Assembly (NCBI GenBank): GCA_963727545.1
Contig: CAVSGS010000005.1
Span: 603,169 to 667,168, forward strand
Reading direction: 5' to 3'
DNA: 64,000 nucleotides
From: Flexifilum sp963727545
GTDB taxonomy: Bacteria; Chloroflexota; Anaerolineae; Aggregatilineales; Phototrophicaceae
The notes under the pieces were generated by a model, which was not told the DNA's origin, made no database searches, and saw only the letters and a program-made list of their open reading frames with translations. This document shows positions 10,001-18,196 of the stretch, piece after piece. The position numbers and the translations under genes were made by a program. Numbering within the stretch: the first letter of the stretch is position 1; the number at the start of each line of letters is the position of its first letter.

Positions 10001-10294
10001 CCCGGATGAATTGCCCGTCACCACAACGAGCGGAACTTCCGGTTTACGCCGCTTGATCTCGACGATGACTAGATACATTTGATCGACAAAAACCGTGTCG
10101 CACAGCACGATCAAGTCATAGGTTTGGTCGAATAAACGACTTAACGCCGTCTCAATGTCATCAACTCGGTCATAGACGTAACTCGACGGTAATTGACAGT
10201 GCTCTCCAGATGGCAGTGCTCCGATAACTAGGATTTTTTCGGGTTTACTGCTGGAATGCACATCGTCGTCTGCTTTGGTGCCAAAACTTGTCAT
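7058..10294 (-). CDS. Multi-domain regulator: REC-like, GAF, GAF, PAS, kinase-like, REC, OmpR winged helix
   Basis: A 1078-residue signalling protein. In order: a receiver-like domain (about 20-140, DLIVLCDTVF), two GAF domains (about 155-300 and 325-470), a PAS domain (about 480-600), a region shaped like a histidine-kinase core (about 620-810) without a clear H-box or glycine-rich ATP boxes, a second receiver (about 840-955) keeping the Asp in LIVIDGAL but reading VVAPIS where a conserved Lys-Pro is expected, and an OmpR-type winged helix (about 970-1070). Fusion of sensor and DNA-binding output suggests a one-protein system that may not use phosphotransfer. ATG 10294 follows GGAG by 12 bases. 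The FHA gene lies 28 bp upstream, probably in the same operon. Confidence 0.85.
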   Translation of the reverse strand: MTSFGTKADDDVHSSSKPEKILVIGALPSGEHCQLPSSYVYDRVDDIETALSRLFDQTYDLIVLCDTVFVDQMYLVIVEIKRRKPEVPLVVVTGNSSGAYHANLMDAGTDDVLSSGISLAELKNRLNLNIRRGQRLRRDYGREVALYQIMHLTQQLNTQTEPNGFIEKTVSLICATFNLYGCAVIIPDNEFTQVYVSNYSGRGKPRFMREMREQTVTDPFVRPIFNGVIEAFQDVLADRYYRPLPLLPDARSVLVIPLRQHADSIGTLVLFGNPGQQFELEDISVFETLASQLVGSLQNAFFQEAQNFQVQMNKTLLNAWQTLFHASTGSEIAATLCRLIEEIPNVDRALVWLMGATHEETTVYSSPELSGARDTLSNLLKQNNIDDLVDTTQLEGGIIRQTQLSPTNPLRPLFRALGSRRLIFFPLEDSASLIGGMVISIAPAKQFGLNDVALVRNLAMAAGQALERITLIDAMAEKSARLEVILRSISEGIFFVDDLNRVAFFNPQAMELMDVKPSEILDKQSFVLLDRLSSRAADPEVARQSLFAAVDSINSSSRQPKDNYPIVEFALSSGKHQTVRVEFIAIDAYPKWHRSWIGFIQIMDAVEKDVIPTDTVSFLVNTLIETGAGLANNIDLLINSGNQDQNTQRLARLTDVRHGVMAMRQLVQNVAQYSAINPTYQDYLYEQVDLNEVICSLISDEFANSTPPIHYNCKPGQYEIELDPQIARRAMIRLFEDSLARCQPGGSISVSLEEVGDALQLAIEQPLTVGRHLGDLSPFDVVAHDGPVDLSKDVHPFYLLIQLFQCRIRNVMVAGKTQRLTVAFPLPTEAESGLLTRVKEPAALEADRSAGAPVREPDTVMLIAGESSITENLARLLEREGYELIMPTSPLDALDEAKLVHLDLIVIDGALSEADSLTLIPRMRRVDETPIVVIADKATDSQRVDALNAGAEDYVVAPISDAELLARIKLLFRRKHLADRTEAPLDFGDLRIDFARRQVYVNRKPIVLTRIEYDLLNVLVKNKGQVVVHQTLLERVWGPEYLTETQYLWVHISRLRKKLEPTAYIQNQARIGYVFQPD

Positions 10295-10322
10295 GTAGCG
10301 CAGTAACTCCCATGATTGCCGA

Positions 10323-10790
10323 TCAAGTTTCAGAATTGAACGGGAAAGACATCATCCCAAATCCAAATGATGGGAAAATGAGTTCCAGCGTCATCATCCC
10401 CAGCTGAATAACCGCCCACCCGCGCAGCGGATAGGGCACGCCGGGACGAATTCGCTCGTGGTTGACACGGACGCCATTTGCACTATTCGCGTCGGTAATA
10501 CAGAGCTTGTCATTTTCAAAGGTGAGCAGCGCATGACGGCGTGACACTCCCAGCTCGAAAGCGCCATATGGATCAAGATCGATGTGGGGTACGTCGATAT
10601 TCGTGCTGCTTTCCCGACCTAAGGAGATGCAGTCAGACACATAGAAGATGAGTGTAACGCCCAATTTGGCGTTGTGGAGTGCCACACGCCGATGCCCGGA
10701 CATGGACCACTCCGCTGCCGGATGCTCTTGTTGCTCGGTATATGCAGCCAACATCTCTTCTGATAGCCGATTAGTTGTCAATCCGGACAT
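10323..10790 (-). CDS. FHA-domain protein
   Basis: A 155-residue protein whose second half is a forkhead-associated domain: ISLGRES, then GVSRRHALL and NSANGVRVN, which keep the Gly-Arg, Ser-Arg-Arg-His and Asn residues that bind phosphothreonine in the family. The start at 10790 (MSGLTTN) is chosen because GGAGG lies just upstream, although the frame continues to 10886. No membrane segment is visible. It sits 28 bp before the multi-domain regulator on the same strand, so it may recruit a phosphorylated partner to that pathway. No Ser/Thr kinase gene is in the window. Confidence 0.8.
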   Translation of the reverse strand: MSGLTTNRLSEEMLAAYTEQQEHPAAEWSMSGHRRVALHNAKLGVTLIFYVSDCISLGRESSTNIDVPHIDLDPYGAFELGVSRRHALLTFENDKLCITDANSANGVRVNHERIRPGVPYPLRGWAVIQLGMMTLELIFPSFGFGMMSFPFNSET

Positions 10791-11308
10791 CGTCCCTCCA
10801 ACAACTCGCGTATAGTGTTCACTTATCAAGAGATGCCCCCTGCGGATTGCGTTCGTGCTGCGCCTTGCGGTGCAAAATACGAACACACCCCCGATCTCAA
10901 AATCGATTTGCGCCTGCGAATGTAGCGCTCCTATCTCATATTCAAGCGTTCAAATTAAACGGGCTTTCCAATTTCGTTGTCAAATAGATAATGTTGTGTT
11001 ACTGACAACACGCTTGAACAACCTGCCAAACGCCGGTAATCTTCGTACCGTCCCCTTTGGTCTCACCAGCGTCAGCGACGCCCATACCCCTAGACCGATA
11101 CCGTCAACGCAGTGGTCTTGTCTCATGTAAGAGATTAAGCTCATTGCTTTAGGTTCACCCATTGCTCCAAACTCAAAGCTATGTTCGGCTAGGCTCTTAA
11201 TAATAATAATTTCGACAAACGGAGAGTATATAGCGGGTATTTATATCAAAATTGCTAGCCAGTGACACCAAACGGCGAGAACGACAGTGCACTCAGGCGC
11301 TTTCGCCT
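10791..11308. other. Intergenic region with no recognised gene
   Basis: About 520 bp, more AT-rich than its neighbours, upstream of the FHA gene. Short open frames occur but none has an acceptable start signal or recognisable sequence. It must contain the promoter of the FHA/regulator operon, which I cannot place with confidence. Confidence 0.4.
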
Positions 11309-11735
11309 TCAGTTCAAAGCCGTGACGGGTTCGGGAATATAAGTGTAATCTTCGCCCGACGCCTGAAACTTCCCTAACAACGCTTCGGTGCGTAAGGCAA
11401 AAACTTAAGATCACAACCACTCACTAGCGTGCTCCAGACAACTATCACCGCCCAAAAGCGTTGTCGATGCCGCAAGGAGTTCTGCACTGAAGTCAGGTTG
11501 TTGTGGAGGGGGCGGCATCAGGTTGTGATTAAGAGCATCCCTGTCACCGTCGCCGCTGCAGTTCCGCTCATGCGGGAATCATCTTCATAGCTTTCGGCTT
11601 CCCAAACGTTACCAATTACAATATCTGTCGTCGTCGTTACGATAAAAGTGTCGCCGTCAGCCGATTTTCACGAAAAAATCAGTCCGGCGCTGCCGATGTG
11701 AGCGAGAGTCGCGTCAAAACTCTCCCCAATAAGCA
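11309..11735 (-). pseudogene. Decayed gene of unknown function
   Basis: Read on the minus strand, this region gives protein-like stretches split by stops and at least one frame change. One reads IGESFDATLAHIGSAG, a stop, then GDTFIVTTTTDIVIGNVWEA and onward to GMLLITT. A shifted frame gives FSAELLAASTTLLGGDS and, near the end, ALLGKFQASGEDYTYIP before a final TGA at 11309-11311. The composition resembles real protein rather than random frames. I cannot name the family. With three or more lesions in 430 bp it looks truly decayed, unlike the single-lesion genes elsewhere. Confidence 0.4.
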
Positions 11736-11911
11736 CAATTCACATTCGTATTCTAATGGAAATCATGGAGGAAGGATCAAATTGGTCTGTTATTGCGGCA
11801 GAATTTTACAGAATTTATATATGGAGGCAACGCAAAACGGGGGAAAATGGTGCATTTTCCCCAATCGAGTGACAGCATTCTCACACTCGCCCAAGCAGCG
11901 AATCTGCTAAA

Positions 11912-12715
11912 TCACTGCGGCGGCAGTGCCAAAAAGTGCCTTACATTCCACGCGATCTGCGCATACGAGTCCGGCAGCTCAGTGATCGAATAGTTGACGG
12001 CTTCCAAATACTGCTGACACGCAACCAGTTTTTGATTAAGCCCAGCCATCGTTCCGTCATCGAGTTCGAAGATGATGATCGGGCGAATTTCCGTCAACAC
12101 CTTTGCCATTCCCTGAAGCACCAGCAGCTCCGCGCCTTCAACGTCGATCTTAACAAGACTAGGCGCTAGCTGAGGATGGCTGGCGACGAAATCATCAATC
12201 GAAGTCAGCTCAACGGTGATGGTTTCGCCAGCTTGTTCGGCACTGCCCTGCAGTGCGGCACCACCATCGTGCGACGAAAGCACCAGCGTTCCGCTCCCGC
12301 TTTCACTCGAAACGGCTTGAGCAACGACCTGCACATTCTCAAATCCGTTCAGAGCGCAGTTGCGCTGAATCACCTGAGCATTCTCTGGCACCGCCTCGAA
12401 AGCCACCACCTGCCCCGCCGACGTCACCAGCCGACTGCCGATAATCGTGAAAAAGCCGATATTCGCGCCGATGTCGTAGAAGGTCGCACCGGGTTTGATC
12501 TGCTCCGCGAGTGCATTTTGCACCGGCAGTTCGTTCGTACCCAACTCGTAATTCGCACTTCCACGCCACAAGTCGATTTGCAGTCCTTTACCGGGTCCCG
12601 CCTAAATCGTCACGACGCGATTGCCGGACAGCAGGTAAGCGATGCGGCGGAAGGTATGGCTGCCGCGCAGCAGGTTCTTGACGGGTGTGGGGAACATCGA
12701 CCAAATTGAATGCAT
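11912..12715 (-). pseudogene. FkbM-family methyltransferase gene interrupted by an in-frame TAG
   Basis: SAM-dependent methyltransferase of the FkbM type, used to methylate sugars or polyketides. The Rossmann motif FYDIGANIGFFT, the acidic VAFEAVPEN strand end and KIDVEGAELLVLQG are all present. The full frame runs from ATG 12715, which has AGGAAAG upstream and lies 7 bp after the preceding stop, but codon 38 is TAG (12602-12604). The frame then continues with AGPGKGLQIDLWRGS, the segment expected before the first motif. Only the part after the stop (from TTG 12571, 219 residues) is open. A CAG-to-TAG change or a base-call error is likely; otherwise the gene is recently inactivated. It is last in the minus exopolysaccharide operon. 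Confidence 0.75.
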
Positions 12716-12722
12716 AGCTTTC

Positions 12723-14819
12723 CTAGCCTTTTGCGCTGAAATTTCTGAGGACGCTGCCGGTATCATCGCCCCATTCCCAGTTAGCGACTAAACCAACCCG
12801 GTTGATCCGCAGCGGTTGATATGCCGGATAAACGTCGGTCAGCGCGCGATATAAGACCGCCTCATCATTCAGGTGAACCAGATACTGCGCTCCGTCAAAC
12901 GCGACCTGAAGGCGAAACGACGTCCCCCAAGCGATGTGTCGATCGATGTTGGTCCAGACCGCATCATAAACGTCTTCGAATCCGTTCAGCGTGAAAAATG
13001 ACGACACCGAGTAACCGTCGTAGAGGTCGCTCACGTAGACACTGACCACAATATAGTTATCGTCATCTTGATAAAAGATCAAGCCCGCGCGACTACCATC
13101 ACCATTGCCGCGTCCTACGCCGGGAAGTGTGATGTCAACTCCGATTTCGGCAAAGTCAGGCGACTGCCACGCGATGGTATAGGCGGTACGCCCGGGATTA
13201 GGCTGCTCGGTGGATGCGCGCACTTTCATCGCGCCCTCGCCGGTGAGATCGAACCAGCCTGAGCCGATGGTGCGCTGCCATTGACGACCACCGGTGCTGG
13301 TCGTCTTGCCTTCAAGCGGACGGGCAGCGCCCTCGAACTGCTCCGTAGCGACCGCCTGATCGCCGCATCGATGCCAGAACAGCGCGGCGGACAGCGCCGA
13401 CGGCAGCATCACCGTGCGCGGATGCGCTTCAAAGTGGCGCACGGTGATCCCCACGCCACCCAGTTCAAACCCGACACCGACCGCATCAGCCAAACGGGTT
13501 TCCGCAAACCGCCGCTCGAACAGGAGTTGCCCGTCGAGGAACAGCGCGATCGCGCTCCCGTCGTCGAGGACTTGGATCGCGTGAACAGTGTTTGGAGCCA
13601 GTTTGTCGCGCTCCGACGCGGCGAGAACGACCGCCGATCCACGATCCAGCGAGCTAAACTGAACGTCAGTTCCGCTGAATTGGAGCTGAAATCCATTCCC
13701 CTCGCTATCCGCCCGAAACAAGGCGCTCACGCTGCCGTCAACCGTCGATCCGGTCTCGACCAGAAAATGAACCAGTCCCGACGGTTCCGCCGGAGTCAGA
13801 ATGGCGCGATTGAGCGCAGCTTTGCCGACCGCGCCCTGCGGCGTTACATCAAGCTGACCGCTGAGCACTTGCCAGCGACCGCCGATTTCCGCTTCGGCAG
13901 CGGCGAGCGGGCGAGCGGAAACGAGCGCATCGGCGGCGTGAGCCGTACCGTACCACTGAGTATAAGGTCCACCGAGCGCCGCGATCCGGGTCGCGTAGAC
14001 ACGGCTGTCCACCCGAAACCCGATCTGACCGAGCACGCTCTGGTAAATCCCGGCATACACCGAACTTTCGTCGCGAGCTGGGTCAATCGCCAGCGGTCTC
14101 AACTGCGGCAAAGCAGAGAAGCCGTACGCATTGGGCAGCGAGGCGGCATAATATGCCGCTCCCTGCTCGCGCAGAACGATCACGTAAGCGATCGGGACGT
14201 TCTGCACCCCGCTGATCGTGGGCAGCGGCACGCCACCGACTTCAGCCCACAACTCGCCATTGCCAGTGCCAATACCGTGCATGATAAAGGTGTTGCCGCT
14301 CGGCAGGCTCGGACTGCGCTGTTCCTGAGCGAACCAGCCGATCGCCAAGTTCTCGTCCATGAGTTCCGGGTGCGCGCGCAGATACCGCCACCAACGCAGC
14401 TTGCGCGGAAATCGACGTGGATGATCGGAGAGCAGCCAGCGGAACAAGCGTGGCACGAGGACTCGTTTGCTTTGACGCTCGCTGGTCGTCCCCAACGCCC
14501 AACGCCAAATGCGTTTGGGCACGCTGTCCGTGAACGGCTCGATATTGGAAGTGTTATGCCCGTTGAGCATAAAGACGCTCAGCGCCAACCCGTTTTCGCG
14601 CTCAAACGGTCCGTAGCTGACGCCCGAACGTCCCCAACCGAACTGGACCAAGGGTTAAATCCGCAGCGCATCGTGATCGATGCTCAGCACCGCTTCGGCG
14701 TCGATGCCCTGCCGCAACTGTCCGTCCGGCGTGTGGCTGCCGATCACGGTGCCGGGCTTATGCGCATCCGCATAATCATCGGCGAGCAACAGCTTATCCG
14801 CTTGCGGTTGCCCGGTCAT
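12723..14819 (-). pseudogene. LamG-like surface/exopolysaccharide-associated protein, interrupted by an in-frame TAA
   Basis: A 698-codon frame beginning at ATG 14819, which overlaps the PIG-L stop by 4 bp (ATGA), so the start is secure. Codon 55 is TAA (14655-14657), after which the frame is open for 642 residues from TTG 14651. Two concanavalin-A/LamG-like beta-sandwich regions are suggested: about residues 330-470 (VHFLVETGSTVDGSVSALFR, FELGGVGITVRHFEAHP) and the last 190 (GSGWFDLTGEGAMKVRAS, GLIFYQDDDNYIVVSVYVSD). The N-terminal part has PGW-like and LNGHNTS motifs. The role is unknown; LamG folds usually bind carbohydrate. The stop may be a base-call error, as in the adjacent FkbM gene. 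Confidence 0.6.
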
Positions 14820-15646
14820 TCCGGCAGTCCGGCGAGATGGAAAATCTCTCGCTGCTGGAAGAAACAGTCGAGGAATTCACCCCCGGCAACGTCTTCAAGG
14901 ATGGGCCAGCCGACGCCATCCATCAGGCGAAACATTTGTGAGCGATGCCGTTCGAGCGCCGCGCGCTTTTTCGACTTCACCTCGCTGATGTCAACCGAGT
15001 ATTTGAAGGCGCGCGGAAAACCGACACCCGCCCACGAATTCAGCGTGATGCGCACGATTTGGCGGCGATTAGACCAACTCTCCGGCATTAATCCAACCCA
15101 CGGCAAGCCGTACCACAACCAAATTGGATACTCGTAAACCCAGCGCCGCTTACCAGCGACTTCCAACGCCTGCCACGCAATCCGCGTGGTCGCTAGATGA
15201 TCCTCCGACCAGAGCAGCGGTTCTGCCGAATACGGCAGAAAGACTTGTTCGGGATCGAAGCGCTTCACGAGGTCCGTCAGCGCCCGTACAGCATCGTCAG
15301 CGTGATCCTTGAGGTGCGTTTCCGGGAAATCGAGGTAAGTTACGTCACTGCGCTGTAATCCGAGTGCCTGCGCCGCATTGGCAGCTTCAGCACGCCGCAT
15401 CGCACTCAACTGCGCGGCGGGCACTAGATGGCTGTGCGACACACTGCCATCGGTCATAAAGACGATGCCCACATCGGCGTTGATCTGCTTCTTGCGGATC
15501 ATGAGTCCGCCGCAGCCAAGCGTCTCGTCATCGAAATGCGGCGAAACGATCAGCGCACGTCGCCCAAGCTGCTCCGCTGTGAAAAGCTGGCTGTTCGCAT
15601 AAATGCGCTTGAGTTGTACCTGTTTAAGCCATTGGCGTGGATTCAT
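14816..15646 (-). CDS. PIG-L family N-acetylglucosaminyl deacetylase
   Basis: A 276-residue zinc-dependent deacetylase of the PIG-L/LmbE family, which removes acetyl groups from GlcNAc-type sugars. The metal/catalytic motif PHFDDETLGCGG (PHxDD) is near residue 36, FMTDGS follows, and the later SEDHLATTR supplies the second His. No signal peptide is seen, so it acts on a cytoplasmic sugar precursor. It lies 6 bp after the preceding glycosyltransferase and overlaps the next gene by 4 bp, a tightly coupled operon. Deacetylation of an N-acetyl sugar before or during repeat-unit assembly is the likely role. Confidence 0.85.
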   Translation of the reverse strand: MNPRQWLKQVQLKRIYANSQLFTAEQLGRRALIVSPHFDDETLGCGGLMIRKKQINADVGIVFMTDGSVSHSHLVPAAQLSAMRRAEAANAAQALGLQRSDVTYLDFPETHLKDHADDAVRALTDLVKRFDPEQVFLPYSAEPLLWSEDHLATTRIAWQALEVAGKRRWVYEYPIWLWYGLPWVGLMPESWSNRRQIVRITLNSWAGVGFPRAFKYSVDISEVKSKKRAALERHRSQMFRLMDGVGWPILEDVAGGEFLDCFFQQREIFHLAGLPE

Positions 15647-15652
15647 GGCGGG

Positions 15653-16945
15653 CTAGGACATCAGCTTGACGTATTCATCGCGGAACAAATCCGCGATGCG
15701 ATCCCACGAATAGACCGTCTCGATCCGGTGAGAGGCGGCAGTACGCAGCGTTTCGCGGCGCTGCGGATCGGCGAGCAGTTCCAGCAGTTCCGCTGCGAGC
15801 GCGTCGGCGTCGTCCGGCTCAAACAACAGTCCCGTCTCGCCATGAATGACCATATCGGGAATGCCGCCCACACGAGCCGCAATGACCGCCACCCCGCTCG
15901 CCATCGCCTCGCCCACCGGCAGCGGAAAAGCCTCTGACAGCGACGAGTTGATGTAGACGTCGGCGCACTGATAGTAATCGAGCAGCTTCTCGTGGGGAAC
16001 CGTCCCGTGAAAGATGATGTCGTCTTTGAGTTCAGGCGGGATCATTTTTTGCAGGCTATCGTAATAGAGATCCTGCTTGCCATCCTCGCCGTAGTATTTC
16101 ATGAGGTCCAGCACCCGCGGGTTGCGATCCAGCAAGATGAGGAAGTCGGGCGGCGCGGAGCCAAGCGGACCAACAATGTCGAGCACGACGTCGGAACGTT
16201 GCTGGCGCACTTTTTTGAACGCTTCGATGGCGACGTGAGTGCCTTTTTCGGGCGATACACGCCCCACAAAGAGTATTCTAAGCGGCGCGTCGGGCGCGGG
16301 CGGAGCGACGGGCTGCTCGCGTTCCTTGCGGAACTGCCGGAGATCGACGCCATTAGCGATGGTAATAAAGCGGTCAACCTGTTGGGGGAAACTTGGGACC
16401 GTCTCTTCGGCGAGGTGCGTGCCGCAGCCGACGATCAAATCGGACTGCTCGACAGCCGGGCGCAGCAGCTCAGGATCGATTTGCCCCAACCAGCTACAAT
16501 TCATGTGCAGCAAGATTTTCGCGTCGGGGTTTTTCGCGCGAATCGGGGGCACGAACTGGAAGAAATTGGCGACGTGAATGATGTCGAAACCCTGCTCGCT
16601 CAAATCGTTCGCCAGTTGACGCGCAAAGATGGCGAGATAGTAACGGGTAGCAAAGAAAGGCTTATGCCGATCCCCACGCGCGCCCAAGCGCTCGTAGGCG
16701 AGTTTAAGCGGCAGGGACAGCCGATTTTCGATGCTGCTGCCGGGGATCGCGCGGTAGCTGATGTCACCCCCTTGCTCGACCACTTTGTGCAGTACGCCCC
16801 GGTCGGCAGCCGAGTAGATGGTGACTTCATAATCATCCGTCATCCGCACGGCGATTTCTCGCGTCAAGATTCCGATCGATGTAGTCACAGAACCTTGACT
16901 GGGCAGCATCCGATCCCACGGCTGGCAAACATACGCGATTTTCAT
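15653..16945 (-). CDS. Glycosyltransferase family 4 (GT-B)
   Basis: A 430-residue GT4 enzyme starting at MKIAYVCQPWD. The frame extends upstream, but alignable sequence begins at 16945. The C-terminal donor domain has ILFVGRVSPEKGTH, the HGTVPHEKLLDYYQCADVYIN region and the E-x7-E motif in SEAFPLPVGEAMASG. The N-terminal GSVTTSIGILTREIA segment is typical of the acceptor domain. It transfers a sugar from a nucleotide donor to the growing lipid-linked repeat unit in the cytoplasm. Specificity cannot be told from the sequence. It is in the same minus-strand operon as the methyltransferases upstream and PIG-L downstream. Confidence 0.85.
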   Translation of the reverse strand: MKIAYVCQPWDRMLPSQGSVTTSIGILTREIAVRMTDDYEVTIYSAADRGVLHKVVEQGGDISYRAIPGSSIENRLSLPLKLAYERLGARGDRHKPFFATRYYLAIFARQLANDLSEQGFDIIHVANFFQFVPPIRAKNPDAKILLHMNCSWLGQIDPELLRPAVEQSDLIVGCGTHLAEETVPSFPQQVDRFITIANGVDLRQFRKEREQPVAPPAPDAPLRILFVGRVSPEKGTHVAIEAFKKVRQQRSDVVLDIVGPLGSAPPDFLILLDRNPRVLDLMKYYGEDGKQDLYYDSLQKMIPPELKDDIIFHGTVPHEKLLDYYQCADVYINSSLSEAFPLPVGEAMASGVAVIAARVGGIPDMVIHGETGLLFEPDDADALAAELLELLADPQRRETLRTAASHRIETVYSWDRIADLFRDEYVKLMS

Positions 16946-16982
16946 AGCAGAGAATTTCCTTTGCGGCGGCGAAAGTGACCGA

Positions 16983-18182
16983 TCAGACCACCAGTACTTC
17001 GGCGTCAGGCGCAATATTGTGCAGCATCTGCCGGATCTCCAACTCGTACAAGCGGTTCATGACCAAGACACTATCAGGTTTGTCGTCCAGCAGATACTCT
17101 GCCGAGACAATCTTATGTCCCGTTCCGGCGATGTACATCCCCTGCTTGCGCGGGTTGATGTCAACCACGTGACGAATAGTGTTCGCTTTAGGCACCGTAT
17201 TCAAGAACGTTACGCCCTTAGAACCGGCTCCCCACAGAGCGACTTTCTGCGATTGCTCCGCCAACTCTTCCAGCATGTAAGTCCAATAGGTGAGCTTCTC
17301 GCGGTAGCGCTGGCTGAATTCGTCCGCTAGTTGTTTCAAATGCAGGATCGAATAGTTGGTTGAGATGGTTCTCGCCGCAGCGTCGCCGTGAGCGAGTACC
17401 GCTTCGATGCTGATGAACTGACCCCCATAGGTTTCTTCGTGATGCAAAACCTCGAATCCGGCGGCTTGGAACAGATAAATCAACGAATTGGGCGTGAAGT
17501 AGCCGCAGTGCTCGTAAATGATGTCCCACACACTGGAGTCGCGCAGGCTGAACAGCGCATTGGGCACTTCAAAGTAAACAACCGAGTGATCATTCGGATC
17601 AATGGAACGGCGTATGCCCGCCAAAAAGTCGCAGGGCTGCTCGATGTGTTCGAGGACGTGACGGCAGCAAATCATGTCTGCCCGATAGCTACTATACTTC
17701 TCCGAGTAGAAATCTTGGATGAACGTGAGATCGGAAGCCGTATCCAAGTCGCCATTCGGGACGTAACTAGGGTCGAACCCATAGCCCTTGTTATTACCCG
17801 CCCGCGACATCAGCCGCAGGAAATCACCCTTGCCACAGCCAACATCGATAACAACCTTTTGATACAGGTTATAGCGACTGGTCAAACTCTCGGCAAGCTG
17901 CTCAGCAAACTCCTGAAAGCGCGGCGAGAAATGCAGCGAGTTCTCGTACTGCTGGTTATATTTCATCAACTCCGGATCAAACACCGCGTTATAGATATGA
18001 CCACACGTGTGGCAGAACACAAGACCGATGTCTCCCCTCGGTACCGCCACCGCTTCCTCGCGGGTAGTTAGCAGGATATTGCAGTGAGTCGGCACCTTCG
18101 GCAAATCGAAGAAAGCGCTGACGTCACTGCTTCCACATACTGGACAATTGGACCGACTTGGGATCGACATAGTTCCACTCAT
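16983..18182 (-). CDS. Zinc-finger SAM-dependent methyltransferase (Methyltransf_13/14 type), copy 1
   Basis: A 399-residue enzyme with the three-part layout of sugar C-methyltransferases: an N-terminal zinc-binding region with CPVCG and CHTCG pairs (about residues 13-65), a SAM-binding Rossmann core (VVIDVGCGKGDFL, about 108-120; CCRHVLEHI) and a C-terminal domain (VALWGAGSKGVTFLN) typical of the family. Characterised relatives such as NovU and TylC3 add a methyl group to a keto-deoxysugar nucleotide. It is similar to the next gene upstream (18197), indicating a tandem duplication. Together with the third member and the RfbF/epimerase pair it points to a branched or methylated sugar in the polysaccharide. 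Confidence 0.85.
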   Translation of the reverse strand: MSGTMSIPSRSNCPVCGSSDVSAFFDLPKVPTHCNILLTTREEAVAVPRGDIGLVFCHTCGHIYNAVFDPELMKYNQQYENSLHFSPRFQEFAEQLAESLTSRYNLYQKVVIDVGCGKGDFLRLMSRAGNNKGYGFDPSYVPNGDLDTASDLTFIQDFYSEKYSSYRADMICCRHVLEHIEQPCDFLAGIRRSIDPNDHSVVYFEVPNALFSLRDSSVWDIIYEHCGYFTPNSLIYLFQAAGFEVLHHEETYGGQFISIEAVLAHGDAAARTISTNYSILHLKQLADEFSQRYREKLTYWTYMLEELAEQSQKVALWGAGSKGVTFLNTVPKANTIRHVVDINPRKQGMYIAGTGHKIVSAEYLLDDKPDSVLVMNRLYELEIRQMLHNIAPDAEVLVV

Positions 18183-18196
18183 TACTCAAGACTCAA

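Noticed and set aside
11698..11993. Two short plus-strand frames between the decayed gene and FkbM
   Set aside because: No ribosome-binding site, no similarity, and they run into the 3' end of the FkbM gene.
12602..14657. Reassigned or readthrough TAA/TAG codons
   Set aside because: Many other genes in the window end normally at TAA or TAG, and only two genes show internal stops, so recoding is not supported.
13281..15137. 618-codon plus-strand open frame opposite the LamG-like and PIG-L genes
   Set aside because: Shadow of two real minus-strand genes; no recognisable motifs and Arg-rich throughout.
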